The notes: generated by a model from the sequence alone, not told the origin. 64,000 nucleotides of DNA from Sediminibacillus halophilus (GCF_900103695.1 NZ_FNHF01000004.1:124001-188000), one strand, 5' to 3'; numbered from the stretch's first letter, positions 10,581 through 19,873 are shown. Numbers and translations are program-made.

Positions 10581-12128
10581 ATGGTAACACCTTACAAGCA
10601 CGAACCTTTTACAGACTTTACGATTGATGAAAACCGTAAAGCGTTGGAAGCGGAACTGAAGAAAGCTGAAGAAAACTTTGGCAAAGAGTATCCGCTGATT
10701 ATTGGTGGAGAGCGTATTACTACCGAGGAAAAAATCGTTTCTTACAATCCTGCGAATAAATCGGAAGTGATTGGATATGTATCAAAGGCCAATCAGGACC
10801 TTGCTGAAAAAGCAATGAAAGTAGCAGATGAAACGTTTGAATGGTGGAGGAAAACCAATCCAGAAATGCGTGCTGATATTTTGTTCCGCGCTGCAGCAAT
10901 TGTACGCAGGCGTAAGCATGAATTTACTGCCCACCTCGTAAAAGAAGGCGGAAAACCATGGAAAGAAGCGGATGCCGATACGGCAGAAGCAATTGACTTC
11001 ATGGAATATTACGGCCGCCAGATGCTTGATATGAAAAATGGCGTTGAAGTGAACAGCCGCGAAGTTGAGAACAACCGGCTGCACTATATCCCGCTTGGAG
11101 TGGGAATCACCATTTCTCCATGGAACTTCTTATTCGCGATTATGGCTGGAACAACTGTAGCACCTATGGTAGCCGGCAACACGGTGTTGTTAAAGCCAGC
11201 AAGTACGACACCAATCATTGCATACAAGCTAATGGAAGTGCTAGAAGAAGCTGGTATGCCGGCTGGTGTTGTAAACTTCGTTCCTGGAAGTGGTTCGGAA
11301 GTAGGAGACTATTTAGTCGACCATCCACGTACTAGATTCATAAACTTCACTGGTTCCCGTGAAGTTGGAACCCGAATTTATGAACGTGCAGCGGTTGTAC
11401 AGCCGGGACAAAAATGGTTGAAACGCTCCATTATTGAAATGGGAGGAAAAGATACCATTATTGTCGACGACAATTCTGACCTTGAGCTTGCCGCCGATGC
11501 GATTACCTATTCCGCTTTCGGTTTCTCAGGCCAAAAATGTTCGGCTTGTTCCCGTGTCGTAGCGCATGAAGCTATCTATGATGATCTTCTGGCGCGCGTA
11601 GTCGAGAAGACCAAGGAAGTAAATGTCCAGGACCCAACCCGTCACGATACGTACATGGGGCCGGTTATCGATGAGGCAGCATATAATAAGATTCTTGATT
11701 ATATTGAAGTCGGCAAACAGGAAGGCAAGCTGATGGCCGGTGGAACAGGGGATAAATCCCAAGGCTGGTTCGTTCACCCGACTGTTTTCGCCGATCTAGC
11801 ACCGGATTCCCGGATTATGCAAGAAGAAATTTTCGGTCCGGTGGTTGGCTTTACAAAAGCAAAAGATTTCGACGAGGCAATCGAAATTGCCAATAATACC
11901 GAATATGGTTTGACTGGTGCAGTAATTACCAACAATCGAGAGCATATCGAACAGGCACGGGAAGATTTCCATGTTGGGAACCTTTACTTCAACCGAGGCT
12001 GTACCGCAGCAATCGTCGGTTATCATCCATTCGGAGGCTTCAATATGTCGGGAACTGATTCAAAAGCCGGAGGACCAGACTATTTGTCCCATCTAATGCA
12101 ACCGAAGACAACTTCGGAAATGCTATAA
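10581..12128 (+). CDS. pruA: L-glutamate gamma-semialdehyde dehydrogenase (PruA/RocA type)
   Basis: This enzyme oxidises glutamate semialdehyde/pyrroline-5-carboxylate to glutamate with NAD+, the last step of proline and arginine degradation. The 515-residue protein carries the aldehyde dehydrogenase motifs [30 protein letters not shown] (general base Glu), the catalytic Cys in [12 protein letters not shown] and EEIFGPVV. The ending [18 protein letters not shown] is typical of RocA/PruA. ATG 10581 is chosen because AGGAGG lies eight bases upstream; an ATG six bases earlier is too close. The proline transporter putP lies 2.3 kb downstream, interrupted only by the peptide-signalling cassette. 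Confidence 0.95.
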   Translation: MVTPYKHEPFTDFTIDENRKALEAELKKAEENFGKEYPLIIGGERITTEEKIVSYNPANKSEVIGYVSKANQDLAEKAMKVADETFEWWRKTNPEMRADILFRAAAIVRRRKHEFTAHLVKEGGKPWKEADADTAEAIDFMEYYGRQMLDMKNGVEVNSREVENNRLHYIPLGVGITISPWNFLFAIMAGTTVAPMVAGNTVLLKPASTTPIIAYKLMEVLEEAGMPAGVVNFVPGSGSEVGDYLVDHPRTRFINFTGSREVGTRIYERAAVVQPGQKWLKRSIIEMGGKDTIIVDDNSDLELAADAITYSAFGFSGQKCSACSRVVAHEAIYDDLLARVVEKTKEVNVQDPTRHDTYMGPVIDEAAYNKILDYIEVGKQEGKLMAGGTGDKSQGWFVHPTVFADLAPDSRIMQEEIFGPVVGFTKAKDFDEAIEIANNTEYGLTGAVITNNREHIEQAREDFHVGNLYFNRGCTAAIVGYHPFGGFNMSGTDSKAGGPDYLSHLMQPKTTSEML

Positions 12129-12136
12129 ATATCCAT

Positions 12137-12178
12137 AAGAAACCCATTCCTTTTGTAATAAAAAGGAATGGGTTTCTT
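12137..12178 (+). terminator. Strong terminator after pruA
   Basis: The 18-base arm 12137-12154 (AAGAAACCCATTCCTTTT) pairs perfectly with 12161-12178. It should insulate the downstream regulator gene from pruA transcription. Confidence 0.85.
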
Positions 12179-12261
12179 TATTTAGGAAAGTAGGAAAGTT
12201 TTTGACTACTTAATCATCATAATTACCTCTCAACTTTCCCAATATGAATTTTTATGAAATG

Positions 12262-12270
12262 TGATATGAT
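12262..12270 (+). promoter_or_regulatory. Extended -10 promoter for the RRNPP regulator
   Basis: TGATATGAT contains TGn followed by TATGAT (12265-12270), an extended -10 element. The -35 region at the right distance is poor. Transcription would start about 12277, upstream of the dyad at 12300. Confidence 0.4.
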
Positions 12271-12299
12271 GGAAGTACAGGAAAAACCCATATTTATAG

Positions 12300-12319
12300 A
12301 TTAGTCCAATAGGTCTAAT
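12300..12319 (+). promoter_or_regulatory. Dyad, candidate operator of the RRNPP regulator
   Basis: The sequence has the form ATTAGnCC-nnnn-GGnCTAAT, a 7+7 base inverted repeat 55 bases before the regulator start codon. PlcR- and NprR-type regulators bind palindromes near their own promoters, so this is a candidate self-regulatory site. It appears to lie just downstream of the likely transcription start. Confidence 0.45.
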
Positions 12320-12374
12320 GGTCATCTATAAACATAGGTTATTTACCCAAAAGGTACAAGGTGGTGGACAATCT

Positions 12375-13640
12375 ATGGAAATTGGCCCTTTTATCAAACT
12401 GCATAGAATCAAACAAAACATGACACAAGAAGAGCTGGCAGAGGGAATTGTTTCAGAGTCCTATTTATCCAAGATTGAAAATCGCCGAACAGAGCCAAGT
12501 GCAGATGTTATCAACTTGCTGTGCACCAAGCTTGGAGTTGAGGTCAAAAGCGAAGAAGACACTTTGCTGAAAGAAAAGTGTCAGGCATGGTTTGATATGT
12601 TGTTCGAGGTCAACAGCAAGGAAGAGATTACGGCAAAGTATCAGGAATTACAGGAAACTATCGATAACAACTATTCCCACACCCAGGTATTATTCGAAAT
12701 TCATAAAATCCGCTATTACTTGATTATGGATGAAGTCAATTTAGCTCTGAAGCAGATTAACAACCTGAAAGAAGTTTCCAATACCTTTGATAACTACCAG
12801 CTGTATTTCTGGATGAAGTTCAAGGGCAATTATAATTCCGTCATAGAAGAATTTGGTCAGGCGATCCGCTTATATAAACTAGCTGAAGAAAAGGCCAATC
12901 AAATTGACATTTCAGATGATGAAGCAGCTGATCTGAAATATACCATGGCAGTCACTTACAGTAAATTACGTAACACACTGGAAGTTATTGATTATGCAAA
13001 CAAAGCATTAGAAGCATACAGTAAGAACTACAATTTCATTCGTTGTGCGCAATGTCATATTTTACTGGGTATTTCTTATAGAAGAATTAGAATTTATGAC
13101 AAGGCGATAAAGAATTATAATCTGGCACAACACCTTGCTAAGTTAAATAAAAATGACGAACTGATCCAACTTACAAATATAAATTTAGGGCATTTATATG
13201 CAACCCGAGGTGAAACACAAAAATCAATAGCATGTTTCAAGGATGTCCTAGATCAACAAGGTCATTTAAAAATGAAGGATAGGCTGGTAGTTATTACTTC
13301 TTTAATGAGGGAATACTATCTGAGCCAAAATTATGAGAAATCCAGAGAAATGCTGGATCAAGGATTAAAGTTGATGAAAAATGTAGATAAAGAGAGATAC
13401 ATGCTATTTGATTACGAATTTAAAACATATACTCATGCTTTAAACAATGAATATGAAAAGTTTGAAAAAGTAGTTATAGATTCGTTTATACCTTTTTTGA
13501 AAAAACAAAAGGATTATGCATCTTTAATAATTTACACTAATATGGTTGGGAACCATTTTGAGAATTTAAAAAAATATAAACTAGCAACAAAATATTATAA
13601 GCTAGCAAATTATGCTTATGAACAATTAATTAAAATATAG
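12375..13640 (+). CDS. RRNPP-type HTH/TPR quorum-sensing regulator (PlcR/NprR-like)
   Basis: The 421-residue protein has an N-terminal XRE helix-turn-helix (IGPFIKLHRIKQNMTQEELA, with the recognition segment VSESYLSKIENRRTEPS) followed by about 350 residues of TPR-like helices (YYLIMDEVNLALKQI, IRCAQCHILLGISYRRI, LTNINLGHLYATRGETQKS). This is the layout of PlcR, NprR and other RRNPP regulators, whose TPR domain binds an imported peptide pheromone. ATG 12375 is preferred to the upstream in-frame start because AAGGTGG precedes it and the HTH begins at once. The gene for a secreted, peptide-repeat precursor follows 12 bases after the stop, as PapR follows PlcR and NprX follows NprR. Target genes are unknown. 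Confidence 0.85.
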   Translation: MEIGPFIKLHRIKQNMTQEELAEGIVSESYLSKIENRRTEPSADVINLLCTKLGVEVKSEEDTLLKEKCQAWFDMLFEVNSKEEITAKYQELQETIDNNYSHTQVLFEIHKIRYYLIMDEVNLALKQINNLKEVSNTFDNYQLYFWMKFKGNYNSVIEEFGQAIRLYKLAEEKANQIDISDDEAADLKYTMAVTYSKLRNTLEVIDYANKALEAYSKNYNFIRCAQCHILLGISYRRIRIYDKAIKNYNLAQHLAKLNKNDELIQLTNINLGHLYATRGETQKSIACFKDVLDQQGHLKMKDRLVVITSLMREYYLSQNYEKSREMLDQGLKLMKNVDKERYMLFDYEFKTYTHALNNEYEKFEKVVIDSFIPFLKKQKDYASLIIYTNMVGNHFENLKKYKLATKYYKLANYAYEQLIKI

Positions 13641-13652
13641 GGAGGATAAAAA

Positions 13653-13862
13653 ATGAAAAGAAGTATTACTAAATTACTTTTAGCTATTTTGTTCTTAGGT
13701 GGGGCATACTTGTTTGGAAATCAAGCTGAGTTCTTCTCTAAAGAAGCAGAGCCAAGTATCTTTTCTTTTGAGCTATCAAAAGAGGCCGAACCAAGTATTT
13801 TCTCTTTTGAATTATCAAAAGAAGCAGAACCAAGCATTTTTTCTGAAAAGTTATTTTATTAA
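13653..13862 (+). CDS. Secreted multi-copy signalling-peptide precursor (69 aa)
   Basis: Residues 1-22 form a signal peptide (MKRS then a hydrophobic stretch LLLAILFLGGAYLF). The rest consists of three 13-residue units: SKEAEPSIFSFEL, an identical second copy, and SKEAEPSIFSEKL, then FY and stop. A GGGAGGAT site lies upstream. Small exported precursors directly behind an HTH/TPR regulator are the hallmark of RRNPP quorum sensing, in which export, protease trimming and oligopeptide-permease uptake deliver a 5-10 residue pheromone to the regulator. The mature form probably lies within EAEPSIFSFEL, but its ends cannot be read from sequence. Units 1 and 2 encode identical peptides with eight synonymous codon differences, so the peptide appears to be under selection. 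Confidence 0.82.
   Translation: MKRSITKLLLAILFLGGAYLFGNQAEFFSKEAEPSIFSFELSKEAEPSIFSFELSKEAEPSIFSEKLFY
13737..13853 (+). repeat. Three tandem 39-base units encoding the pheromone repeat
   Basis: Units lie at 13737-13775, 13776-13814 and 13815-13853. All start at the Ser codon of SKEAEPSIFS. Divergence between units is almost wholly synonymous, except for the last three codons of unit 3, which encode EKL in place of FEL with its preceding residue. Confidence 0.9.
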
Positions 13863-13915
13863 TAAAGCAATTTTATATTGCTTTAATTATACTACTACCT
13901 ACTAAACCTTACTTG

Positions 13916-13958
13916 CCCGGAATGGCGTTTTATAAACGTTATTCCGGGTCTTTTTTTT
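13916..13958 (+). terminator. Terminator after the signalling-peptide gene
   Basis: CCCGGAAT...CGTTT pairs across TATA with AACG...ATTCCGGG (13916-13948), followed by eight T residues to 13958. A weaker hairpin, AAAGCAAT/ATTGCTTT, lies just upstream at 13864-13884. The remainder of the gap to 14172 shows nothing recognisable. Confidence 0.8.
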
Positions 13959-14172
13959 ATGTAGATAGTTCATTGGGAATTTCAAACAAGAGCCCGGTAA
14001 GTATTTTTAATTTTGTAAACCAGTAAAAACTGCCAAATAAAAACGCTTTAAGCAAAGAATGGTTATTTAATTTTATTAATTTTGGTGAATAGATATTATC
14101 CTAACCGCAAAATATAAACAAAAATCGGCAAATTGATGCATATTTATTAATTGAAATGGAGTTTCGATAAAT

Positions 14173-14202
14173 TTTACAATGTTCTGAAAAATAATGTATG
14201 AT
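14173..14202 (+). promoter_or_regulatory. SigA-like promoter for the putP operon
   Basis: TTTACA (14173-14178) and TATGAT (14197-14202) are spaced by 18 bases. The transcript would begin near 14209 and cover the 35-residue ORF and putP. Confidence 0.45.
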
Positions 14203-14299
14203 ATAGTGAAGAAGTTGTGTCTGTATTTTCGCTTTTACCCTTCGCGTAATGATAAAAACGAAAATGCATACATAATGTATAAAAAAAGGAGGAGAAAAA

Positions 14300-14407
14300 A
14301 TGGAAGACTTTGCGCTGACTGGTGCCACTTGGTTTTGGTTATTTGTACCTATGCCAATCTTGATTATTTTATCAATTATCACGTTATTCACTGAGAGGAG
14401 AGAATAA
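14300..14407 (+). CDS. 35-aa single-span membrane peptide, probable PutP accessory protein
   Basis: The ORF reads MEDFALTGATWFWLFVPMPI followed by LIILSIITLFTERRE and has an excellent AAAGGAGGAG site. It has one hydrophobic helix with a charged C-terminus. It ends six bases before putP, so translation is coupled in one operon. Small membrane proteins encoded directly upstream of SSS-family symporters are a recurring theme: YhdT with PanF occurs in this same window at 42544-42831. A role in assembly or stability of PutP is inferred. Confidence 0.65.
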   Translation: MEDFALTGATWFWLFVPMPILIILSIITLFTERRE

Positions 14408-14413
14408 GAAAAC

Positions 14414-15928
14414 ATGGGAACAGCAACGTTAGTAACTTTTATTGTATACCTGATCGGTATGCTGTTAATCGGAGTAATTTCATATCGCTTAACGAATGAC
14501 TTATCAGATTACGTTCTTGGCGGTAGAAGGCTTGGTCCTGGAGTAGCCGCATTGAGTGCCGGTGCTTCGGATATGAGTAGTTGGCTATTGTTAGGTTTGC
14601 CGGGAGCTATATATGCTACGGGACTTGCAGAGGGCTGGATGGCTGTAGGACTGTCAATCGGTGCCTATTTAAACTGGCAATTCGTCGCCAAACGTTTACG
14701 GGTTTATACGGAAGTATCCAACAATTCCATCACGATTCCGGATTTCCTGGAAAATCGATTCCGCGATTCATCCCACATATTGCGTGTGATTTCAGCAATA
14801 GTAATTTTAGTTTTCTTCACTTTTTACACATCATCCGGTATGGTAGGAGGCGCGAAGCTGTTTGAAGCATCGTTTGGACTATCTTACAGTCAGGCACTGT
14901 GGATTGGTGCAATTGTCATTGTGTCTTATACATTCCTTGGCGGATTCCTGGCAGTAAGCTGGACGGACTTTATTCAAGGGATTTTAATGTTCCTTGCACT
15001 GATTGTTGTACCGATTCGTGCCATCTTTGTAATCGGTGGCTGGGATGCTACAATCGATGCTGTCGGACAAATCGAACCGAGCCACTTGAATATGGTAGCC
15101 GGTGTAGGAATAATCTCCATCCTTTCTTCGTTTGCATGGGGTCTCGGTTACTTTGGCCAGCCACACATCATCACACGTTTTATGGCACTTCGTTCACCGA
15201 AGGACGTACCGATGGCCAAGTTTATTGGTACTACTTGGATGATTCTCGGTTTGTATGGAGCAGTGTTTACTGGTCTTGCCGGACTAGCGTTCATCAACAC
15301 ACAGGATGTAGGCATGTTGTCGCAATTCGGTATTGAAGTGACCAGCGAAAATGGCGTGCAGATGCTGGCTGACTCGGAAAAAATATTCATTGCATTTTCG
15401 CAAATCTTGTTCGACCCGATTATCGCCGGTATCCTGTTGGCGGCAATTCTTTCCGCAATCATGAGTACGATTGACTCTCAGCTGCTTGTTTCTTCTTCCG
15501 CAGTAGCAGAAGACTTTTACAAAGCGATTCTGCGCAAGAATGCCAGCGAGCGTGAACTGGTATGGGTTGGCCGTGCAGCAGTTATTGCGATTGCCTTGAT
15601 TGCAACGTTTGTTGCTTCCAATCCGGATAGTTCTGTATTGGAACTAGTTAGTTATGCATGGGCAGGATTCGGGGCAGCATTCGGTCCAATTATCTTACTT
15701 TCCTTGTTCTGGAAAGGCATCACCAGAAACGGCGCCCTTGCGGGTATTATCGTTGGTGCGATTACCGTGGTTATCTGGGGTGACTTCTTACAGGGTGGCA
15801 TTTTCGACTTGTACGAAATTGTCCCTGGCTTCTTGCTTAATCTGATTGTTTCGGTTCTGGTTAGTATGACCGGTAAACCCCATCCAGAGGCAGAAGCGGA
15901 GTTCGATGAAGCAAAATCTCAATATTAA
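14414..15928 (+). CDS. putP: Sodium/proline symporter PutP
   Basis: This 504-residue SSS-family transporter has about 13 membrane helices. Signatures are DYVLGGRRLGPGVAALSAGASDMSSWLLLGLPG at the N-terminus (discontinuous helix 1 and the Na+/proline site), GLGYFGQPHIITRFMA in the middle and AILSAIMSTIDSQLLVSSSAVAEDFY (Na+2 site, SSS signature). It imports proline as nutrient or compatible solute, driven by the Na+ gradient, and pairs with pruA upstream for proline use. The length matches the family. Confidence 0.94.
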   Translation: MGTATLVTFIVYLIGMLLIGVISYRLTNDLSDYVLGGRRLGPGVAALSAGASDMSSWLLLGLPGAIYATGLAEGWMAVGLSIGAYLNWQFVAKRLRVYTEVSNNSITIPDFLENRFRDSSHILRVISAIVILVFFTFYTSSGMVGGAKLFEASFGLSYSQALWIGAIVIVSYTFLGGFLAVSWTDFIQGILMFLALIVVPIRAIFVIGGWDATIDAVGQIEPSHLNMVAGVGIISILSSFAWGLGYFGQPHIITRFMALRSPKDVPMAKFIGTTWMILGLYGAVFTGLAGLAFINTQDVGMLSQFGIEVTSENGVQMLADSEKIFIAFSQILFDPIIAGILLAAILSAIMSTIDSQLLVSSSAVAEDFYKAILRKNASERELVWVGRAAVIAIALIATFVASNPDSSVLELVSYAWAGFGAAFGPIILLSLFWKGITRNGALAGIIVGAITVVIWGDFLQGGIFDLYEIVPGFLLNLIVSVLVSMTGKPHPEAEAEFDEAKSQY

Positions 15929-15938
15929 TAAAGCACAG

Positions 15939-15968
15939 GAGTCCTTCCGCTGGGAAGGGCTCTTTTTT
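15939..15968 (+). terminator. Terminator after putP
   Basis: GAGtCCTTCC and GGAAGGgCTC form a stem with a short loop (15939-15962), followed by six T residues. Confidence 0.75.
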
Positions 15969-16199
15969 ATTGAAAGGATAAGGACCATTCCGTTTCAGCA
16001 TGCTGCCGAAACGTGGTAAAATAGCAGATGGTGGGCTGTTGTACAAGTTGCCAATGGCCTGGTATTTTTGCTATTATCATAAATATTGCTTCTATTCGTA
16101 ACAGGTAGCTTATCAAACCGGTAAAACAACGGAGAACCTTTTTTATTGTAAAGGAATTTATAAATTTAATTGTCGGTGGATAATTATTGGCTGAAACAG

Positions 16200-16383
16200 C
16201 CAAGTCCAGCTACAGCGCCTACTCGCTCGAGGTCTAAATCCCACCCTCAGTGTGGCAAAAAGCGCCACGCCGAGGCTGTTCTTAAGCTTGTCGGAGGCCC
16301 ACAGGATTGGCATGCTGGCGTTGCCACAGGACGTGGCGGATTTAGCCTGTACTCCTTAAACAGGCGCTTGCGCTTTTGTCCTA
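16200..16383. repeat. Dispersed Bacillaceae intergenic repeat with complementary ends
   Basis: The stretch begins with CCAAGTCCAGCTACAGCGCC and ends with GGCGCTTGCGCTTTTGTCC. Its two ends carry roughly complementary AGC-AGCGCCT / AGGCGCT motifs, with GC-rich internal hairpins such as GTGGCAAAAAGCGCCAC. From memory, CCAGCTnCAGCGCCTA...GGCGCTTGCGCTTTT elements recur in many Bacillus genomes as REP/MITE-like sequences. It differs in composition from the AT-rich flanks and lies in the gatC leader. The rest of 15969-16412 shows no gene. Confidence 0.55.
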
Positions 16384-16412
16384 GACGAATAAAACAAATG
16401 GAGGTGACTGAG

Positions 16413-16703
16413 ATGTCCAACATCTCGAAGGAACAAGTAAGACATGTGGCCCATCTGGCCCGGCTGGCAATAAGCGATGAGGAAGTCGAAAAAATGACGA
16501 AACAATTGGATGATATTATCCATTACGCTGAAAGCCTGAATGAGCTGAATACGGAAGATGTAGAACCGACTACCCACGTACTGGATTTGAAAAATGTCAT
16601 GCGCAAGGACGAGCCTAGAAAGTGGATTGAGAAAGAAGATGCACTGAAAAATGCGCCGGACAAACAGGATGGACAGTTCCGTGTCCCATCAATACTTGAA
16701 TAG
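16413..16703 (+). CDS. gatC: Asp-tRNA(Asn)/Glu-tRNA(Gln) amidotransferase subunit GatC
   Basis: The 96-residue protein opens with [20 protein letters not shown], the GatC signature, and ends [15 protein letters not shown], matching the family. GatC bridges GatA and GatB in the complex that converts misacylated Glu-tRNA(Gln) to Gln-tRNA(Gln). The frame stays open for 81 codons upstream, but that part reads through the dispersed repeat. ATG 16413 follows GGAGGTG and matches known N-termini. gatA begins 15 bases downstream. Confidence 0.96.
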   Translation: MSNISKEQVRHVAHLARLAISDEEVEKMTKQLDDIIHYAESLNELNTEDVEPTTHVLDLKNVMRKDEPRKWIEKEDALKNAPDKQDGQFRVPSILE

Positions 16704-16718
16704 GGAGGCTTACAAAGC

Positions 16719-18188
16719 ATGTCGCTTTTTGATTATACGTTAAAACAATTACAGGACAAGTTACATAATAAAGAAATCACCGTCAGCGATTTGGTCGCCG
16801 AATCATATAAGCGCATCAACGCTGTCGATGACCAAGTCAAAGCATTTTTGACGCTGGATGAAGAAAGGGCAAAAGCCAGGGCGGAAGAGCTCGATCAGCA
16901 GGATGGAGACGCTCGCTCCCTATTATATGGCTTGCCAATCGGCATAAAAGACAACATTGTGACCAAAGGTTTGCGCACGACGTGTGCCAGTCAGTTCCTC
17001 GATAATTTTACCGATCCGTTATACGATGCTACGGTCGTCGAAAAACTCGATAAAGAGAATACAGTTACTATTGGAAAATTGAACATGGACGAATTTGCGA
17101 TGGGATCATCCAATGAAAACTCGAGCTATTCTGCAACACGCAATCCATGGAATACCGATTATGTACCGGGCGGCTCGAGCGGTGGTTCAGCAGCAGCTGT
17201 TGCAGCGAAAGAAGTATTCTTCTCCCTTGGTTCCGATACAGGCGGCTCGATTCGTCAGCCGGCAGCCTTTTGTGGGGTGGTCGGCTCGAAACCCACTTAC
17301 GGACTTGTATCCCGATTTGGCTTAGTGGCATTTGCCTCTTCGCTGGATCAAATCGGTCCGATTACCCGCACGGTGGAAGACAATGCCCACTTAATGCAGG
17401 CAATAGTAGGCCATGACCCGATGGATGCTACTTCTGCTGATATCGATATTCCAAACTATACGGAAACCCTTTACCAGGGAGTAAAAGGATTGAAAATAGC
17501 AGTCCCTTCTGAATACTTATCCGAAGGGGTCGACCCGGAAGTGAAGCAAGCAGTACTCGACGCTTTGAAGGTATATGAAGATTTAGGGGCTACCTGGGAA
17601 GAAGTTTCCCTTCCGCATTCACGCTATGCAGTAGCCGCATACTACTTGTTATCATCTTCTGAAGCATCCGCCAATCTGGCCCGCTTTGACGGTGTCCGCT
17701 ACGGCGTCCGTTCCCAGCAGGCAGATAACATGATGGACATGTTTAAGCGTTCCCGCAGCGAAGGCTTCGGTGATGAAGTGAAGCGCCGGATTATGCTCGG
17801 AACCTTTGCGTTAAGCTCCGGCTATTATGATGCTTACTATAAAAAAGCACAGAAAGTCCGGACATTGATTAAAAACGATTTTGAAAAAGTATTCGAGGAA
17901 TACGATGTGATTGTTGGTCCTACAACGCCTACTCCTGCTTTTAAAGTCGGCGAAATCATCGATGATCCACTAACCATGTATACGAACGATATTTTGACGA
18001 TTCCAGTCAACCTTGCTGGGGTCCCGGGGATGTCCGTACCATGCGGCTTTTCCAGCGATGGTCTGCCGATTGGGTTGCAAATCATCGGCAAGCACTTTGA
18101 CGAAGCGACCATGCTTCGGACCGCTTATGCATTTGAACAGGCAACCGACCACCACAAAAAACAGCCTGAATTGGGAGGTGCCAACTAA
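16719..18188 (+). CDS. gatA: Glu-tRNA(Gln) amidotransferase subunit GatA
   Basis: GatA is the glutaminase subunit that releases ammonia for GatB. The 489-residue amidase-signature protein shows the catalytic Lys in PIGIKDNIV, the cis-Ser and catalytic Ser in [16 protein letters not shown] and [15 protein letters not shown], and the family ending [22 protein letters not shown] precedes the ATG. Its stop overlaps the gatB ATG region by one base, a sign of translational coupling. Confidence 0.97.
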   Translation: MSLFDYTLKQLQDKLHNKEITVSDLVAESYKRINAVDDQVKAFLTLDEERAKARAEELDQQDGDARSLLYGLPIGIKDNIVTKGLRTTCASQFLDNFTDPLYDATVVEKLDKENTVTIGKLNMDEFAMGSSNENSSYSATRNPWNTDYVPGGSSGGSAAAVAAKEVFFSLGSDTGGSIRQPAAFCGVVGSKPTYGLVSRFGLVAFASSLDQIGPITRTVEDNAHLMQAIVGHDPMDATSADIDIPNYTETLYQGVKGLKIAVPSEYLSEGVDPEVKQAVLDALKVYEDLGATWEEVSLPHSRYAVAAYYLLSSSEASANLARFDGVRYGVRSQQADNMMDMFKRSRSEGFGDEVKRRIMLGTFALSSGYYDAYYKKAQKVRTLIKNDFEKVFEEYDVIVGPTTPTPAFKVGEIIDDPLTMYTNDILTIPVNLAGVPGMSVPCGFSSDGLPIGLQIIGKHFDEATMLRTAYAFEQATDHHKKQPELGGAN

Positions 18189-19618
18189 TGAATTTTGAAA
18201 CGATTATCGGCTTGGAAGTCCACGTTGAGTTGAAAACAGATTCGAAAATATTCAGTCCCAGCTTCAATCACTTCGGTGCGGATCCTAACAGCAACGTCAA
18301 TCCGATTGATTTAGGATATCCAGGAGTACTGCCGGTCCTTAATGAGGAGGCAGTCAACTTCGCGATGAAGGCGGCGATGGCACTGAACTGTGAAATTGCC
18401 ACAGATACTAAATTTGACCGAAAAAACTACTTTTATCCGGATAATCCGAAGGCCTATCAAATCTCCCAGTTTGACCAGCCGATCGGTGAACATGGCTGGA
18501 TTGAGATCGAGGTGGACGGTCAGAAGAAAAAAATTGGCATTACCCGGCTCCATTTGGAGGAAGATGCCGGTAAACTGACGCACAGTGACGATGGTTATTC
18601 GCTTGTCGATTACAATCGCCAGGGTACTCCATTAATTGAAATCGTCTCAGAGCCGGACTTGCGTTCACCGGAAGAGGCGTATGCTTACTTGGAAAAACTG
18701 AAAAACATCATTCAATATACTGGTGTGTCGGACTGTAAAATGGAAGAGGGTTCATTGCGCTGTGACGCCAACTTGTCCATTCGTCCGATCGGACAGGAAG
18801 CGTTCGGGACGAAAACCGAATTGAAAAACTTGAATTCCTTCTCGTTTGTGCAAAAAGGGTTGGAGTTCGAAGAAAAACGCCAGCAGAAAGTACTGCTTTC
18901 CGGCGGAGAAATTCTGCAGGAAACAAGGCGCTACGATGAGCAGACAAAAGAAACCATTTTAATGCGGGTGAAAGAAGGTTCGGACGATTATCGTTACTTT
19001 CCTGAGCCTGATTTGGTACCTCTTTTTATCGATGAGGATTGGAAAGAGCGCGTCCGTTCGGAGATTCCTGAATTACCGGATGCCCGCAAACAGCGCTATA
19101 TCCATGAACTTGAGCTTCCTGCATATGATGCCATGGTATTGACCAGTACCAAGGAGATGTCCGATTTCTTTGAAGAAACCATTCAACAAGGAGCGGACAT
19201 GAAACAAGCTTCCAATTGGTTGATGGGAGAGGTGTCTGCCTACATGAACAAGCAGCAGATGGAGCTGCACGATCTGGCTTTGACACCAGAAGGACTCGCA
19301 AAAATGATCAAGCTGATCGAAGATGGCACGATTTCTTCGAAAATTGCCAAGAAAGTCTTTGCCGAATTGGTGGAGAAAGGCGGCGATCCGGAGCAAATCG
19401 TCAAAGATAAAGGACTGGTGCAAATTTCTGATGAAGGTCAGTTGAAGGAAATTGTCACCGGCATTCTTGATGAAAACGAGCAGTCGATCATTGATTACAA
19501 GAACGGAAAAGACCGGGCACTCGGATTCCTGGTCGGCCAAGTGATGAAGGCCACTAAAGGCCAGGCAAATCCTCCGATGGTCAACAAGATTTTGAAAGAA
19601 GAAATGGATAAGCATTAA
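18188..19618 (+). CDS. gatB: Glu-tRNA(Gln) amidotransferase subunit GatB
   Basis: GatB is the ATP-dependent kinase/transamidase subunit that binds the tRNA. The 476-residue protein opens [20 protein letters not shown], has the [12 protein letters not shown] and [17 protein letters not shown] segments of the active-site cradle and [13 protein letters not shown]. It ends with the YqeY-like tail ([18 protein letters not shown]). GGAGGTG precedes the ATG within gatA. The gatCAB operon is complete. Confidence 0.97.
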   Translation: MNFETIIGLEVHVELKTDSKIFSPSFNHFGADPNSNVNPIDLGYPGVLPVLNEEAVNFAMKAAMALNCEIATDTKFDRKNYFYPDNPKAYQISQFDQPIGEHGWIEIEVDGQKKKIGITRLHLEEDAGKLTHSDDGYSLVDYNRQGTPLIEIVSEPDLRSPEEAYAYLEKLKNIIQYTGVSDCKMEEGSLRCDANLSIRPIGQEAFGTKTELKNLNSFSFVQKGLEFEEKRQQKVLLSGGEILQETRRYDEQTKETILMRVKEGSDDYRYFPEPDLVPLFIDEDWKERVRSEIPELPDARKQRYIHELELPAYDAMVLTSTKEMSDFFEETIQQGADMKQASNWLMGEVSAYMNKQQMELHDLALTPEGLAKMIKLIEDGTISSKIAKKVFAELVEKGGDPEQIVKDKGLVQISDEGQLKEIVTGILDENEQSIIDYKNGKDRALGFLVGQVMKATKGQANPPMVNKILKEEMDKH

Positions 19619-19630
19619 TAAAACCAAAAG

Positions 19631-19662
19631 GGGATGGCTTCTAATGGGAAGCCATTCTCTTT
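19631..19662 (+). terminator. Terminator after gatB
   Basis: ATGGCTTC (19634-19641) pairs with GAAGCCAT (19648-19655), extended by G-T pairs and followed by CTCTTTG. It is of moderate strength. Confidence 0.6.
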
Positions 19663-19873
19663 GTTCCTTATCGACAGAAAAGCAGTCATTCCAAGCCTCC
19701 GGGTAGAATGCATCATTATTCCTTCGTCAAATCGAGGAAAAAACTTTTCAAACCGGCGGAAAAGGGCTATGATGGAAGTTGGACTAGCAAATGGTGCTTG
19801 TCTTTGTTTTTTTTAATATGGCAGACTGGCTTTACAGCTGCCTGCAATGATAGATGGAACAGGGGGAGACCTT

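Noticed and set aside
13737-13853. KEAEP in the repeats resembles the KREAEA processing spacers of yeast alpha-factor
   Set aside because: The similarity is five residues long. Bacterial RRNPP precursors are processed by signal peptidase and extracellular proteases, so this is coincidence.
16170-16412. 81-codon N-terminal extension of gatC
   Set aside because: It reads through the dispersed repeat. GatC families start at MSNISKEQV, and the ribosome binding site GGAGGTG is next to ATG 16413.
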